64,000 bases of DNA from Peribolospora baueri (lineage: Eukaryota > Basidiomycota > Peribolosporomycetes > Peribolosporales > Peribolosporaceae), in the NCBI GenBank assembly GCA_029717555.1, contig JAMDHS010000032.1, positions 124,001 to 188,000 of the forward strand, given 5' to 3'. The notes beneath the pieces are model-generated. The model ran no database searches. It was not told where the DNA came from and worked only from the letters and a program-made list of their open reading frames with translations. Shown here in pieces: positions 43,942 to 54,579 of this stretch. A program made the translations under genes and the position numbers. How positions within the stretch are numbered: position 1 is the first letter of the stretch; the number at the start of each line of letters is the position of its first letter.

Positions 43942-46244
43942 TCAGTCAATACTCGACTCGGGCCGACCCGACTTCGTCTTCGGCGTCGAGGCCGATCTCG
44001 GACTCACCGCGAGCGCCGTCTTGGCCGGCACCTTGATCCCTTTGACCTTGTCCTTGGCGTCCACGGCGGCGCTGCTCTCGTCCTTGGCGACGACCTTGCC
44101 AGCGCCCTCCTCGCCTTTATCGACCATCTGCTTCTTCGCACCGTTCCCCTCGGCGTCCACCAGGGCTTTCACGTTCGCGTCCATCCCTTCCAGGTCCTTT
44201 TGCGTGAGCGCCGAGTTGCCTGAGCGCTGCAGGGCTGCGACCACCTCAGCGCGGGAGAAGAAACGAGCGTCTATGGAGGCGGACGGAGAGAGAGAGAGAA
44301 CGACGGAAGAAAGAGGTGAGTCATCCACAAAGGCCAGGCCAAAACGATGTCGATCGAAAGAGGACGACAGCGGGGGCCAACTGACCTTCCAACTCGTTGT
44401 CCAGGTCCAGACGGATCTTTTCACCGGGCACTGCTTCGGCAAACAGGCCAGCCATCATGTTGGCCGGGAAAGGCCAAGGCTGATTCGTTGGTTCCGACAG
44501 TCCGTCAGCCTCGGACGCGAAAGAAAGAGAAAGCGTTGCGCGGCTCACGACCAGTCCAGGTGAGCAGTTCAGCCGCCGTGTCCTTCACCCACCTGACTCG
44601 AGTGATAGACAATCTTTCCAAGCTGGATTCCAGCCTCTTCGAGCACCTCGCGACGCACCGCCTGCTCGAGCGCCTCTCCCGGCTCGACGAAGCCGGCGAG
44701 GCACGAGTAGAAGCCTATCGATGCGAGAGCGCGCGTCCGCATGGAGACGAACGGCAACGTTGCACAGGTCAGGACACCGTAACTTATACCAAAGTGTACA
44801 CGCATGAATTCGCAGACAAACGACGCTGCATAGACACTCGCCTTTGGGCCAAGTCTTCTGACGACCGAGGAGGACCTTGTCGTTTTCCGGCGAGACGATG
44901 GCCATAATGATGACCGGATCGGTGCGCGGGTAGTTGTAGTTTTGCAAGCCTTTCCTGTGGCGGCACGGAGTCAGCGGAGGAAAGGGAAAAAATAGGTCTG
45001 AATGAGCCGTCACGCTCGCCGATTTGAGCTAGTCAACAGCCACCCGCTACCAAACGATCTGCTCACCCGCTGGGGCACTCGCGTACATGCTCGCTCCCCT
45101 TGGCCATGGCCTCCAACGCGGAGCCATGAGCCGCGGAGCCGAGCAGAGAGATGCAAGAGCGCTTGTATCCTCCCCATAGAGCGTACATGCGACTGGCACA
45201 TCCTGGACAGTACTAGGTCGGGATGGGGCGTGTATAAAATGGGAACGGGACGTGAGCGGACGCACACAAACATAGGGGAGGCGGTATGCCTGAGGGCTCA
45301 CTGTGTTACGCTCGTTCCAGTCGATCAAGCTCCTGGCCTGTGCGACGACACCGGCGTCGTGGTCGTCCCAAGTGCCGGCCGTCAGGCTGCGCGTGTCCAC
45401 AAAGTTGTACTTTCCGGTCTTCTCGAGCTTCTGGAGCAGCTCTTGGACCGGTGACTCTGTGTTCACGTCCACCTCCGGGGCGCGGTAGGTGAGGGAGAGA
45501 GCAAAATAAGGCGTTCCCGTCGGCGCGCTGGCGCTGGCGTTCGTGTTAGTGCCCGAGGCAGCCGCCGAAGAGGCGGGCTGGCCGGGGAGCGAGTCTGCAC
45601 CCGTCGCTGACTCGTCAATGCCGAGGAAGACGAGCGCGAGCTGAGGAGGAACAAGGCCCTCGGTTTGCTTCTTCACGTCGACGTTGGGACCAGCACCCAC
45701 GCTGTCGTCGATCAGAGAGCCCTTCGGTCCGAAAACTTCGCATTTGCTCGCATCCTGTCCCCGCAGCGCCGGAGGAAGGGAGCCAAGGACGGCGGGGGCG
45801 ACGTCGGACCAGGAGAGAGTAGCGAGCTTTCCATTGAGAGGAGAGGACTCGTCAGCGTGCGCGAGAGGGTTGAGGTTCTTCAGAAGGACGAAGCGAGTGG
45901 TCGGCTGGGTGAGGGTGGAGGTCAGGAAGCTCGCGTTCTGGCGCAACCAGGATAGCCTAGAGAGGACGAAAATGGAACGGCGGAGAGAGGCAGGATGACG
46001 ACGCCCGACTCAGTCTAGCATGCTCGCGTCTTCCCTATCTCTCCCCATGCGAGCCCCAAAGATAAGCCTAACCTGTTAAGCCTTGAACCCGCGTAAAAGT
46101 TAACTGCATGAAGCGCAAAGATCGGCTGAGTTCAAAATTGAGCCTGGGGGCGATCGGATACGATCAAGGCTTGTGCGCCTGCCTGCGGCTATGGCCTCAC
46201 TGCACAAGCATCACGCGGATAAAATGCGTACCTGTCTGTGCCAT
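43942..46244 (-). CDS. NPY1: NADH pyrophosphatase (Nudix hydrolase, NUDT12/Npy1 type)
   Basis: Eight exons: 46244-46232, 46103-46073, 45956-45302, 45212-45067, 44954-44842, 44714-44593, 44479-44386 and 44270-43942. They encode 500 residues. The start is built from 13- and 31-base exons ([23 protein letters not shown]). The N-terminal domain ends at IDWNERNT. A zinc ribbon follows (CPGCAS...YKRSC...RECPSG), then [17 protein letters not shown]. The Nudix box is [13 protein letters not shown] plus [10 protein letters not shown], with the catalytic Glu residues intact. A substrate-selecting [12 protein letters not shown] segment comes next. The enzyme splits NADH into NMNH and AMP, recycling peroxisomal or cytosolic nucleotides. 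Intron 5 (44715-44841) uses a GC donor (AAAG|GCGAGT). The Lys/Ala-rich tail of about 80 residues is unusual and ends in SSID, not a canonical PTS1. Confidence 0.93.
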
Positions 46245-46830
46245 CTTGAGCGCGTTTCCTCTAAATCGTACGTCTTTTACGAATGGATGCAGGGGCAAGA
46301 GGAGTGGAGGAGGCACGGAGACGGCCGGGAATCGTGCGTGCCTGGTCACGTGGATGCCCCGCTTTTCATTTGTTTCATCGTGCATTCCTGATCACACGTC
46401 GCTCTCCTCCTATCCCCTCCTATCTCCTCCTATTCCTTTTGCTTCAATCGCATGTCACGTGCCGCGGGTTTAGATATCGCCGTTGTTGCCCCCTTCGCGT
46501 ACCTGCGTTGGGAGTAAGAGCGCGTGCGGACTGCGGCACCCTATTCAGCGCCTGGACAGAATCTATCGCGAGGCTCCACTTGGCGACTCTCCAGTGCACC
46601 GTCCACCATCTTCCTTTCCGGTCGCTCGTCTCTTCTCGCGACGCGCGAGCATTCGTGCTCTTCACCCACCCATCGCATCCCAGGCGTTGGACACGCCTCG
46701 TCTCACGTCGCATCTCCACTCACCTCACCCCACCCAGACCTGTACGCGTCCCTTCAACGATTCCTCTCGGCACGCTCGGCTGTTTTCCCGCGCGCGCTGC
46801 CCCTATCGCTCCAGGTCGAAGCATTCGCGT
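46245..46830. promoter_or_regulatory. Divergent intergenic region, NPY1 / second RasGEF
   Basis: 586 bases between two divergent start codons. The part nearest the RasGEF is C/T- and ACC-rich. The RasGEF frame stays open through this stretch, but no in-frame ATG precedes 46831. Confidence 0.5.
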
Positions 46831-49800
46831 ATGACTCCCTCAGCTACCCCTTCCGTACCCCCTCGCCGCCGGCCTTCCTATGTCTTCTGGGATCGGACGC
46901 GCAAATCTTCGGGCTCTTCCGCCCACAACACCACCGCCGTCGAACCCGCTCCGGTGAAGGCGCTCCATGACGACGATGCGCAGCAGGCTGCTCAAGACCC
47001 GGCGTTCGGCGACATGCACAAAGTTGCGTCGGCGACTGCGACTTCCGGACCGTCTGATGGTCTCGGCAACGTTGAAGGCGGCGCGAATGGGGGCAATCAG
47101 GACTTCGACGAGGAACTGGACTGGAAAGAGCGGAGGGAATTGGCCATGCAAGTGGCCGTCGGGCTGACGGCTCCGCAGGCGGCTGGAAGTGGGAATGGGG
47201 ATGAAGGCGATGGCGACTTTGGGCTGCCTCGACCTTCGTTCGACAGCTTCACATTCCCTTCCTTCGGTAGTTCGCCGCCGGCGTCGCTCCAAAATGACGT
47301 CGGCGCAGGTCAGGAAGGCTCCGCGCAGCTGGTAACGGCGGACGCTAGGGCGCACCCGCAGCTTCAACATGTCTTCGGCGTTCCTCGCCTCTTCACCGTT
47401 CCGCCGTCGCCCGAGAACCCCTCGTCGGCACGGGCTCATCGCGATCCTCGCACTAGTCGGCAAAGTGTCCTGAATCCTTCTGGGAGGGATAGGAGCGGCT
47501 CTTTGGGGCATATTGACGAGCTGCGCTCGCGAGGCGGACGCTACGAGCGCCCTCACGACGGCCGTCAAAACTCTCATGCTCCCGGCATGAGCGTCGACGG
47601 CGGTCGCCCGATCTCCCCCAGCGCTGCCAGCGTGTCCGAGACGGAGACTTTCATACACGAATTGCGCCAAGCGAAACGTCCTCACCAAGGGATAGTGGGT
47701 GCAGACGAAGCGGGCATGAGCTTCAGTGCGGACGAAGGCGACGAGTACACCGATGATGATGGCGAGTATGACATTTCGTACGCAAGCCAAACGGAGGTTG
47801 ATGTTGCCCAAGGCAAAGACACCCGAGCGTGGACGCGATATATGACGGACGAGGATGAGGATGCGACTCGATACGACTCAACTTCGCGTTCCACGCATCC
47901 CAGTGGGCTCACCCCTACCCCTGCAGATCCACACGCTGCGGTCACTCCGACGCCTGTTCAACCTTCCCCGCAGGCCAATAGGTCGCGCTCCGGTTCCTCC
48001 TCCTCTAGCCTTGGCCGTTCCGGTCAACAGCACGGCGCAAGGCAGGCGCCGGCCAACGATGAGGGCACCTCGCCGAGTGGAAGTGTGGTTGGGGATTCCA
48101 GTGGCGCCGGGAGCGTAGGCGGCAGCAACCACAAGGGAAGGTCGCGCGAGGGTAGCTCGGTCTCTGGAGCAGGAGGTAGTGGCGGTAGCGGAGCGGGAGG
48201 TGGCCGCTCCAGAAGCGGCAGTTCAGCAAGTCTGCTGAGAGAGATCGGCGTGCCCAAGAGCCAGGCGTCCTTCGTCATCGCCGTCGTGGGGCACCGCCAC
48301 GTCGGAAAGTCTACCGTGATCAGGAAGGGTCTCCGGCAATTTGGGCTAAGTAGGCCGGTCGTGCTGAGTGATCGCGGTGAGTGGCAGCGCTTCGGTTGGA
48401 ACCTACATTGTGTATATGCGCGCCCCTCATACTGTCACTTGTCTTATTTCACCCGTATGTCTGCAGTCACCTCTCATTCCACCGTCTGCGTCGTGGATTC
48501 TGAGCAGCGGACCATCGAAGTGCTCGAGATTGAAGCCTCTGTGCTACTCAGTGGCCCTGGCAAGCGTTTCGCTTGGCCCAAGTTCTTGCCTCGAATCGAT
48601 GCCGTCATTCTATGTTATGATGCTGGTAATATTGCCAGCTTCCGAGGCATGAGTGATCTTCTGGGTGAGTGTATGCTGTGGCGGGTGAGAACTTGACTCG
48701 GAGACCGGCTGAACGTGGCTTTGCGTCTCACTTGCAGAGGAGTTTGCCATGGCTAGCTTGACGACCGTCATGCTTGCTTGCAAGTCTGAGATCGTGCCCA
48801 AGGCGGTGGATCCATACTACGCTTCCGATATGGCATTTGTTTACAAGGTTGGGCTGGCAGAATGCACTGTCGAGAGCGAGGAGGGAAAAAGGAGGATGCG
48901 CGACTGCTTCTCTTATCTCGTCAAGGAGGTGGCCAAGTCCCGCAAGGGGATGGAGAAGAAAGACCACACGAACACGGCCTCTTCCCCCACGACGGGTTCG
49001 GCGTCTGGCGATGTCGGATTGAAGAGGGCGGGGGGCAAGAGCCTCAAGTCTGAGAGCTCCTTAGACTCATTGGCGTCCCAGCTGTCTAGCGCACCTTCTT
49101 CTTCTTTGCCCGTACTTCCTCGCAGCGATAGCCTTCCCCGGACTGCCGTCTCTTCCGCCCCACCAACGCTGGCAAATGCGCCCGGAGAAAGCCAGCAGGG
49201 TCAGCGAGCCACAACTTCTCCGGCAGCCGCCGCCGGTGTTCCTGGCGTTCCTGCATCTGCCTCGGACGAGACTGTCTCCGAAGATCCCTCCGCTGCTCGT
49301 GGGGCTCAGCCCAAGAAACACACCGATGCTGGATCGTCTTTGGCGGCCAGTGCCTATAGCGAGACGTCGTCTTCGGTTCACTATGGAGCAGAGCTAGGAG
49401 AGGATCCTGCTCTGAAGGAGGTCATGGAGAAGACGCGGAGGGGGATCCTCGAATCGTGAGTCTCGTATTCTTGCTCGACCATTTCGTTGGCTCGCGAACA
49501 TTTTCTCACCGTCTCTACCCCATCGCCATATTCCTCTTGGATGTGTGTACAGTCGAGCCAGCGGCGGATACGTCACCCTGGAAGAGCTTTGGGACAAGTT
49601 CTTCTTTGCTGGCGTCTCTAACAACGGTGAGCGATCTTGTGGTATGTGTCTCACCAGAGGCCGTTTATGACTCATTGTTCCGACTTCTTTCCAACAGACG
49701 AGCGCTTCGTGCATACTTTCTTGGTCTTCTATCGAGCGTTCACGCGCCCGATCGAACTTTTGAAGCAGATAGCCATTCGATTTGAGGACCTGGCTGGTCG

Positions 49801-51579
49801 AGACGAAGGTCCCGGGTCTGCTATCGTCAGATTCGCCATGATGAGGTGAATCCCCCTTTACCTTGTTGAATCGCCCATTGCCGTGTCAGCATCTGACCAA
49901 GCTTGCTTCCGCGCTCAGACTTGTAAATCTACTCGGCGACTGGCTGGAGCAGTACCCGGGTGACTTCTCGCATCCTCGGACGTACGCACTGTTGCGCCAG
50001 TTCTACGATGCCCTCTCCCGGCACCATTACACGATATACGTTGCGACTCCGCTCCTGTCCCTCATTCAAGTGGCCGAAGGCGTGCCCGATCTTGATGGTC
50101 CATGGGCAGTTTCGGCTGAGGACGAGGCACAAGTCGATGGTGTGGAGGGCGGAAAATCAGCTCCTGCTCAAAACGCGCCGTTCAAGTCGATGGGCAGCGT
50201 GGATACCCCGGCATCCATAAAGAGTGGAAGCACCGGCGGAGGCGCGAATTCCTCTTCTAATCCTCCGGCCATCTCGATGACGAATGCTGATCCGGGCAGC
50301 GAGCAATCGAGAGCTGCGTCGCGCACGACGTCTCACGGTTCTTCATCTTCTGGGCATTTAAACAAGCCCGGAGGGGACTTGTCCGCAGCTCACGGCCGGG
50401 CGCGGAGCGCATCGGACGTCACGAACGCGACCGGAGAGGGTGCAGCCAACCGCGCCTTGAGCTTCTTCGTCGGTAGCGGTTCATACCTTAGCCAGAGCAC
50501 AGGCGTTGAAGTTGCTTTGAGGGGTATCCACTCCAAGATCTCCGACGCGCTGGCTTCGGTTCCCGAGGAAGCCATCGTCACTCAACTGAATAGGATTGAG
50601 TGGGAGCTCTTCATGGCTATCAGTCCGAGGGATTTACTTCGCCATGTTCTCGTCCCACGCGACAAGCGCGCGCAGAATGGCCCGGTGGCAAGGTCCATCG
50701 CTCATTTCAACTATGTGTCGTCTTGGTGAGTGACATGAATTGGTCACTTCAGCTCCATAGCAGATCGTTGATTGATACTTTCCGCGTTTCCCGCTGCTCC
50801 AGGGTGTGCACGATCATCCTCGCCCAGTCCAAGACGAAGTCTCGCGCGCGTATGCTGGAGAAATTCATGCACATTGCCCAGCTTCTGCGGGTAGAAAATA
50901 ATTACAACACACTGATGGCCGTCCTGGCGGGCTTGAGCAGCGCCTCAATCCATCGTCTCAAGGCGACACGTGAACTGATCCAGGGCAAGCCTGTCAACAA
51001 GGTGTACCAGAGCCTCTGTAGGCTGATGCACCCCGATCGTAGCTTTGCCGCGTACAGGCTGGCGCTCAGCAATTCGGAGGGTCGCACGGTTCCTTATCTG
51101 TGAGACATCTCGACGCCTTTTACAGTCCTATACCGTGCATGGCTGACTGTCTCTGCTTTGGCTCCAACCTGCTTCCTCATTCCACCTCTCAGGGGTGTGC
51201 ATCTGCAAGACGTGCTGTCCATCTCGGATGGCAACAAGTCCGTACGTCTCTCGGACGGCAACATCCATTGGCGCAAGTTCAGTCTTATGGACGAGGCCGT
51301 CATGGCTATTGTCCAGTGCCAGACATACTCGAAGACGCCGCGCAGGGATCAGTCCATCGAACGGCTGATCATGGACGTGCCAGTCATGGACGAGGAGGTG
51401 AGCTGTACGGACGCCGGGACTGGCGAGCATTTCGCAATCGACTCACTGATCTGGATGGTGGAGCACCGTCCTTCCGCGTACCGCAGACCCTATACGAGCA
51501 CTCACTCGCTGTCGAACCGCGCCAATCGGCCAATACGACCCCGTCGAACAAGCTCAAGAAGTTGATGGGCGGCAACTGA
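46831..51579 (+). CDS. RasGEF with N-terminal GTPase-like domain
   Basis: Nine exons: 46831-48376, 48467-48664, 48738-49455, 49553-49626, 49698-49845, 49919-50725, 50803-51099, 51193-51397 and 51487-51579. They encode 1361 residues. After about 475 disordered residues comes a Ras-like fold at about 480-660: SFVIAVVGHRHVGKST (P-loop GxxxxGKS), KFLPRIDAVILCYDAGNIASF, and LTTVMLACKSE where NKxD should be. No DxxG is seen, so nucleotide binding may be altered. REM lies at about 825-940 (YVTLEELWDKFFFAGVSNN, FLVFYRAFTRP). The Cdc25 catalytic domain lies at about 1090-1345 (NRIEWELFMAISPRDLLRHV, NNYNTLMAVLAGLSSASIHRL, GRTVPYLGVHLQDVLSI, YEHSLAVEPR). It would activate a Ras-family GTPase. The architecture differs from the SH3-bearing RasGEF at 5319-11468. 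Confidence 0.93.
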
Positions 51580-52432
51580 TCTGTCAGATCTCGCTCGAGA
51601 TAGCGGAATCGGACACCTTTACACGACATTTTCAGAATACCCAGGATGTTGTTCGACGCAAGACGTGGCGTGACGAACGAGGCGGTCAAGCGATTGATAC
51701 CGTCACCGTTCCAGCTCTCTTCCATTGGTTCCTTCTATCGCGCTTTTGTTTAGTCTTGGGCATTCGAGTCGATTCGCTATTGTGGATACCCCGCTGTCTT
51801 TGCGCAACCTTGATCACCTCCTGGTCATGGGGCTCTCATTTGCCATGTTGCGACTGAGTGCCCTCGGCCCTGCGCGTGAAGAGCTGTTCATTCCCCTCAT
51901 CATTTTGTCTCGACTCGCGACGACCTTGTATTGCTACCGTCCCGTTGAAAGCGACCTAGGAGTCTCCAGACCTTCAACAAGGCAACGTCTGTGCACGTGA
52001 TACGTTCGTCGCGTGCTCTATCGACGCGCCAACGTTCGTCGACGGTCCTTCTTTCGTGCTCCTCCATGCTCATTGCGCCTGGCTCAGGTCTGTTTTCTTT
52101 TGCGTGCGAAAGAGTGCTAATAAAAGATGGCGACGGGAATAAGGGTGTGGGTACGTGTAGGCGTGAAGGGTGCGCGTGTGTGCTCACGTGAACGTGCGCA
52201 GTCAAGCCCGTCCGACCACCACGTTCGGCCGAACACCGCCGGGATGGCGACGCGTGAGACGTCACTAACTTCGGCAACGTCGTCCAAGGGAACAGATATT
52301 AAATGGCAGACATCACTTCTCTTTCCTCCCATCAGCTCACTTCATTCGGCCTTTCACTGTCCCTCGAAGCAGCAACAGCAGCTCCGCTCCCGTGGACCCT
52401 TCCACTTCTTCACCCACTTCACGCTCAGCGCC
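51580..52432. other. Intergenic, tandem RasGEF to DLH gene
   Basis: 850 bases between two plus-strand genes, closer to balanced base composition than the flanking genes. It holds the RasGEF 3' UTR and the DLH promoter; a C/T-rich leader precedes 52433. No other gene is recognised. Confidence 0.45.
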
Positions 52433-54220
52433 ATGTCTACCGCGGCCGACATCAAGCCAGAGGCGACCGCCACGACCGACGCAGCTCCGCCTCAGCCGGC
52501 GCCCGCTTTGGCCGCCGCACCCGGGGAGCCCTCTGAAACGACGGGAGTCACCGAGCCCGCTGCTCCTCAGCCTGCAGAGGCACCCGCCGAGGCTTCGTCG
52601 TCCAAAGCACCTGCCGACGAGGGTGAGCAGAAGGGGTTGTGCGAAAAGGTGAGCGGGCGATGCATTCGGGACGGTCGTAGATTGGCTAGGCGACGCCCTT
52701 ATAACCTGTATAAGACACAGTCCTGAACGTCGAACCCCCGCCCCCCGCTTTACCCCTGTCCCGATGTGACGCTTCTCCGGATGTACTACGTTTGGACTGT
52801 GCACAGTGCATAACCGGTGTTGTGATGACCGGTACCCCGGCAGGCCAGAAGACCCATAACTCTGCCGCAGGTTTTGACGTCTACACGGCCCTCCCACCTC
52901 CGAAGGAGGTGGCAGAGGGCGACAAGGACAAGACCGGGAAGAAGCCTGTCATCGTCCTCGGTCCCGATGTCTTCGGTCTTGGGATCCCCAATTCCATGCT
53001 AGTCGCCGATAGGCTGGCCAAGGAGACGGGATACAGGGTCGTCATCCCGGACTACTTCTTCGGTGAGTCAAGCAGCCAGCCGGTCGATCGACATCTCGAT
53101 CGAGGCGTCTCGTGGTATTGTGATTCCATGCTCCTTGGACCTGCATCCATCGCCTGCCTTCTGCTCTGTCTTCGTTTCTCGACTAGGAAAACCGTTTTCT
53201 TGCGGCGACAGCCTTTTGAAGAACGAACCGTCGGACAAGATCGGATTCTTTACGAAAGTCGCCTTTATGTCCAAGCTCGTGCCCTTCTTCCTAGTGAACT
53301 TGCCCACTGGCAAAAATTGGGAGGCTACTCGGAAGGTGAGGAAACACCACCGACGGTAGATCGGCCGCGCGGACTTTTCATGATTTCTTCAAAATTACCT
53401 CCGTGCTAAGCCGCCAGCGCGGCCGCTGAAAGCGTCGTTGACCAACGACTCACACCTACGCTCTTGACTTTGCATGCCGCTCTGCTCTCTTCCAGTATCT
53501 TAAAGAACTCAGGGCGGATGAGAGCGTTGGAAAGATTGGAATGATCGGGTGAGCATGTTACGCCGGGTTTCATATGGTAAACGGCGTCCTGCAGGTTGAG
53601 CGTCTGACCCTTCTCGCCCCAACCGATGCCTTCACCCACCTTTTCTTTTCTCCGCAGCTACTGCTACGGCGGGAAGATGACCGTGCTCGCCGCGATAGAC
53701 AAGCTCATCGACTGTGGCGTATTATGCCACCCGAGTGCGCTTTCTGTCTCCGAGGCGTCCAAGGTCCAGGTAAGAACAACGTTGGGAGGAGCAGAGGAGA
53801 CCTTCTGAGACAGTCTGGAGCGCTCACTCTCCCTGTATGCTTATTTTCCGGTGGAAATCGTACTCCGATCGCAAGGTACCCTTGCTCTTCCAAATGGCCG
53901 AGGAGGACCACACGTTCAGCGAAAAGGAGAAGGAAGGGTTCCTTAAGACGCTCAAGGAGCGTGGCTTGCTCGACAGCGGCAGCAAGACATACGAAGGTGC
54001 GTGAAAGTCCATCGTCTCCCCAAGCCCGCCAGGCTCTTCCCATGGAACGGTCTTGTGCACTCAGACTGTCCACCTCTCGCCACCTTTCTACTTCCCTCCC
54101 CTCGCAGGCACCGTCCACGGCTACGCCTGCCGTCCAGCGCTGTGGAACCCAAAGATCAAAGAGGCCTACGAGCAGACGATGAAAGCGTCCGTCGACTTTT
54201 TCCACGAACGGCTCGGCTAG
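52433..54220 (+). CDS. Dienelactone hydrolase family protein
   Basis: Seven exons: 52433-52648, 52807-53062, 53187-53335, 53496-53548, 53658-53769, 53876-53996 and 54108-54220. They encode 339 residues. An Ala/Pro-rich N-terminal extension of about 70 residues precedes the alpha/beta-hydrolase core, which starts at CITGVVMTGTPAGQ. The family's catalytic triad is visible: nucleophile Cys in GYCYGG (formed across the exon 4/5 splice), the acid in AEEDHTF and His in GTVHGY. VIVLGPDVFGLG and VVIPDYFFG are conserved. Fungal members are cytosolic hydrolases, often uncharacterised; the substrate cannot be predicted. The extension is low complexity and lacks a clear targeting signal. The acceptor at 53875 is a CAAG|G type, chosen by phase. 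Confidence 0.88.
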
Positions 54221-54579
54221 ACCCGTCTTGGCCCTCCGTTCTTGTCGCAGCCGCTTTCCCGCGCCACGATACCTTTGATTCTTTGACACGAAGCTGCCGA
54301 GGCCGATGTAATCTTGTCTAAACACACCCTGTCGTGTCGGTACCTCTACTCGTTTGCTACCCATGTGGGATGTCCCATTCACCACTTCGTTTATGCTGTA
54401 GTAGCCTCGTCCTCTTTCCGCTTCTAACAATGTCAATGTCTCGGCGCCTGTGATGATTGTCCGTTAATTAATCAATCTCCCCCCACGAGCTTCCATGATG
54501 AACGCCTCGCCGACGACGTCAAGAAAAAGCGCTTCGTTGATGGCATGGAGACCCCCACGCTTTCACGGCATCGTCCACG
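54221..54579. other. Convergent intergenic region, DLH gene / kinesin
   Basis: Only 359 bases separate two converging stops, so the 3' UTRs probably overlap. A TTAATTAATCAAT stretch at about 54464-54477 could serve 3'-end formation. Confidence 0.45.
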
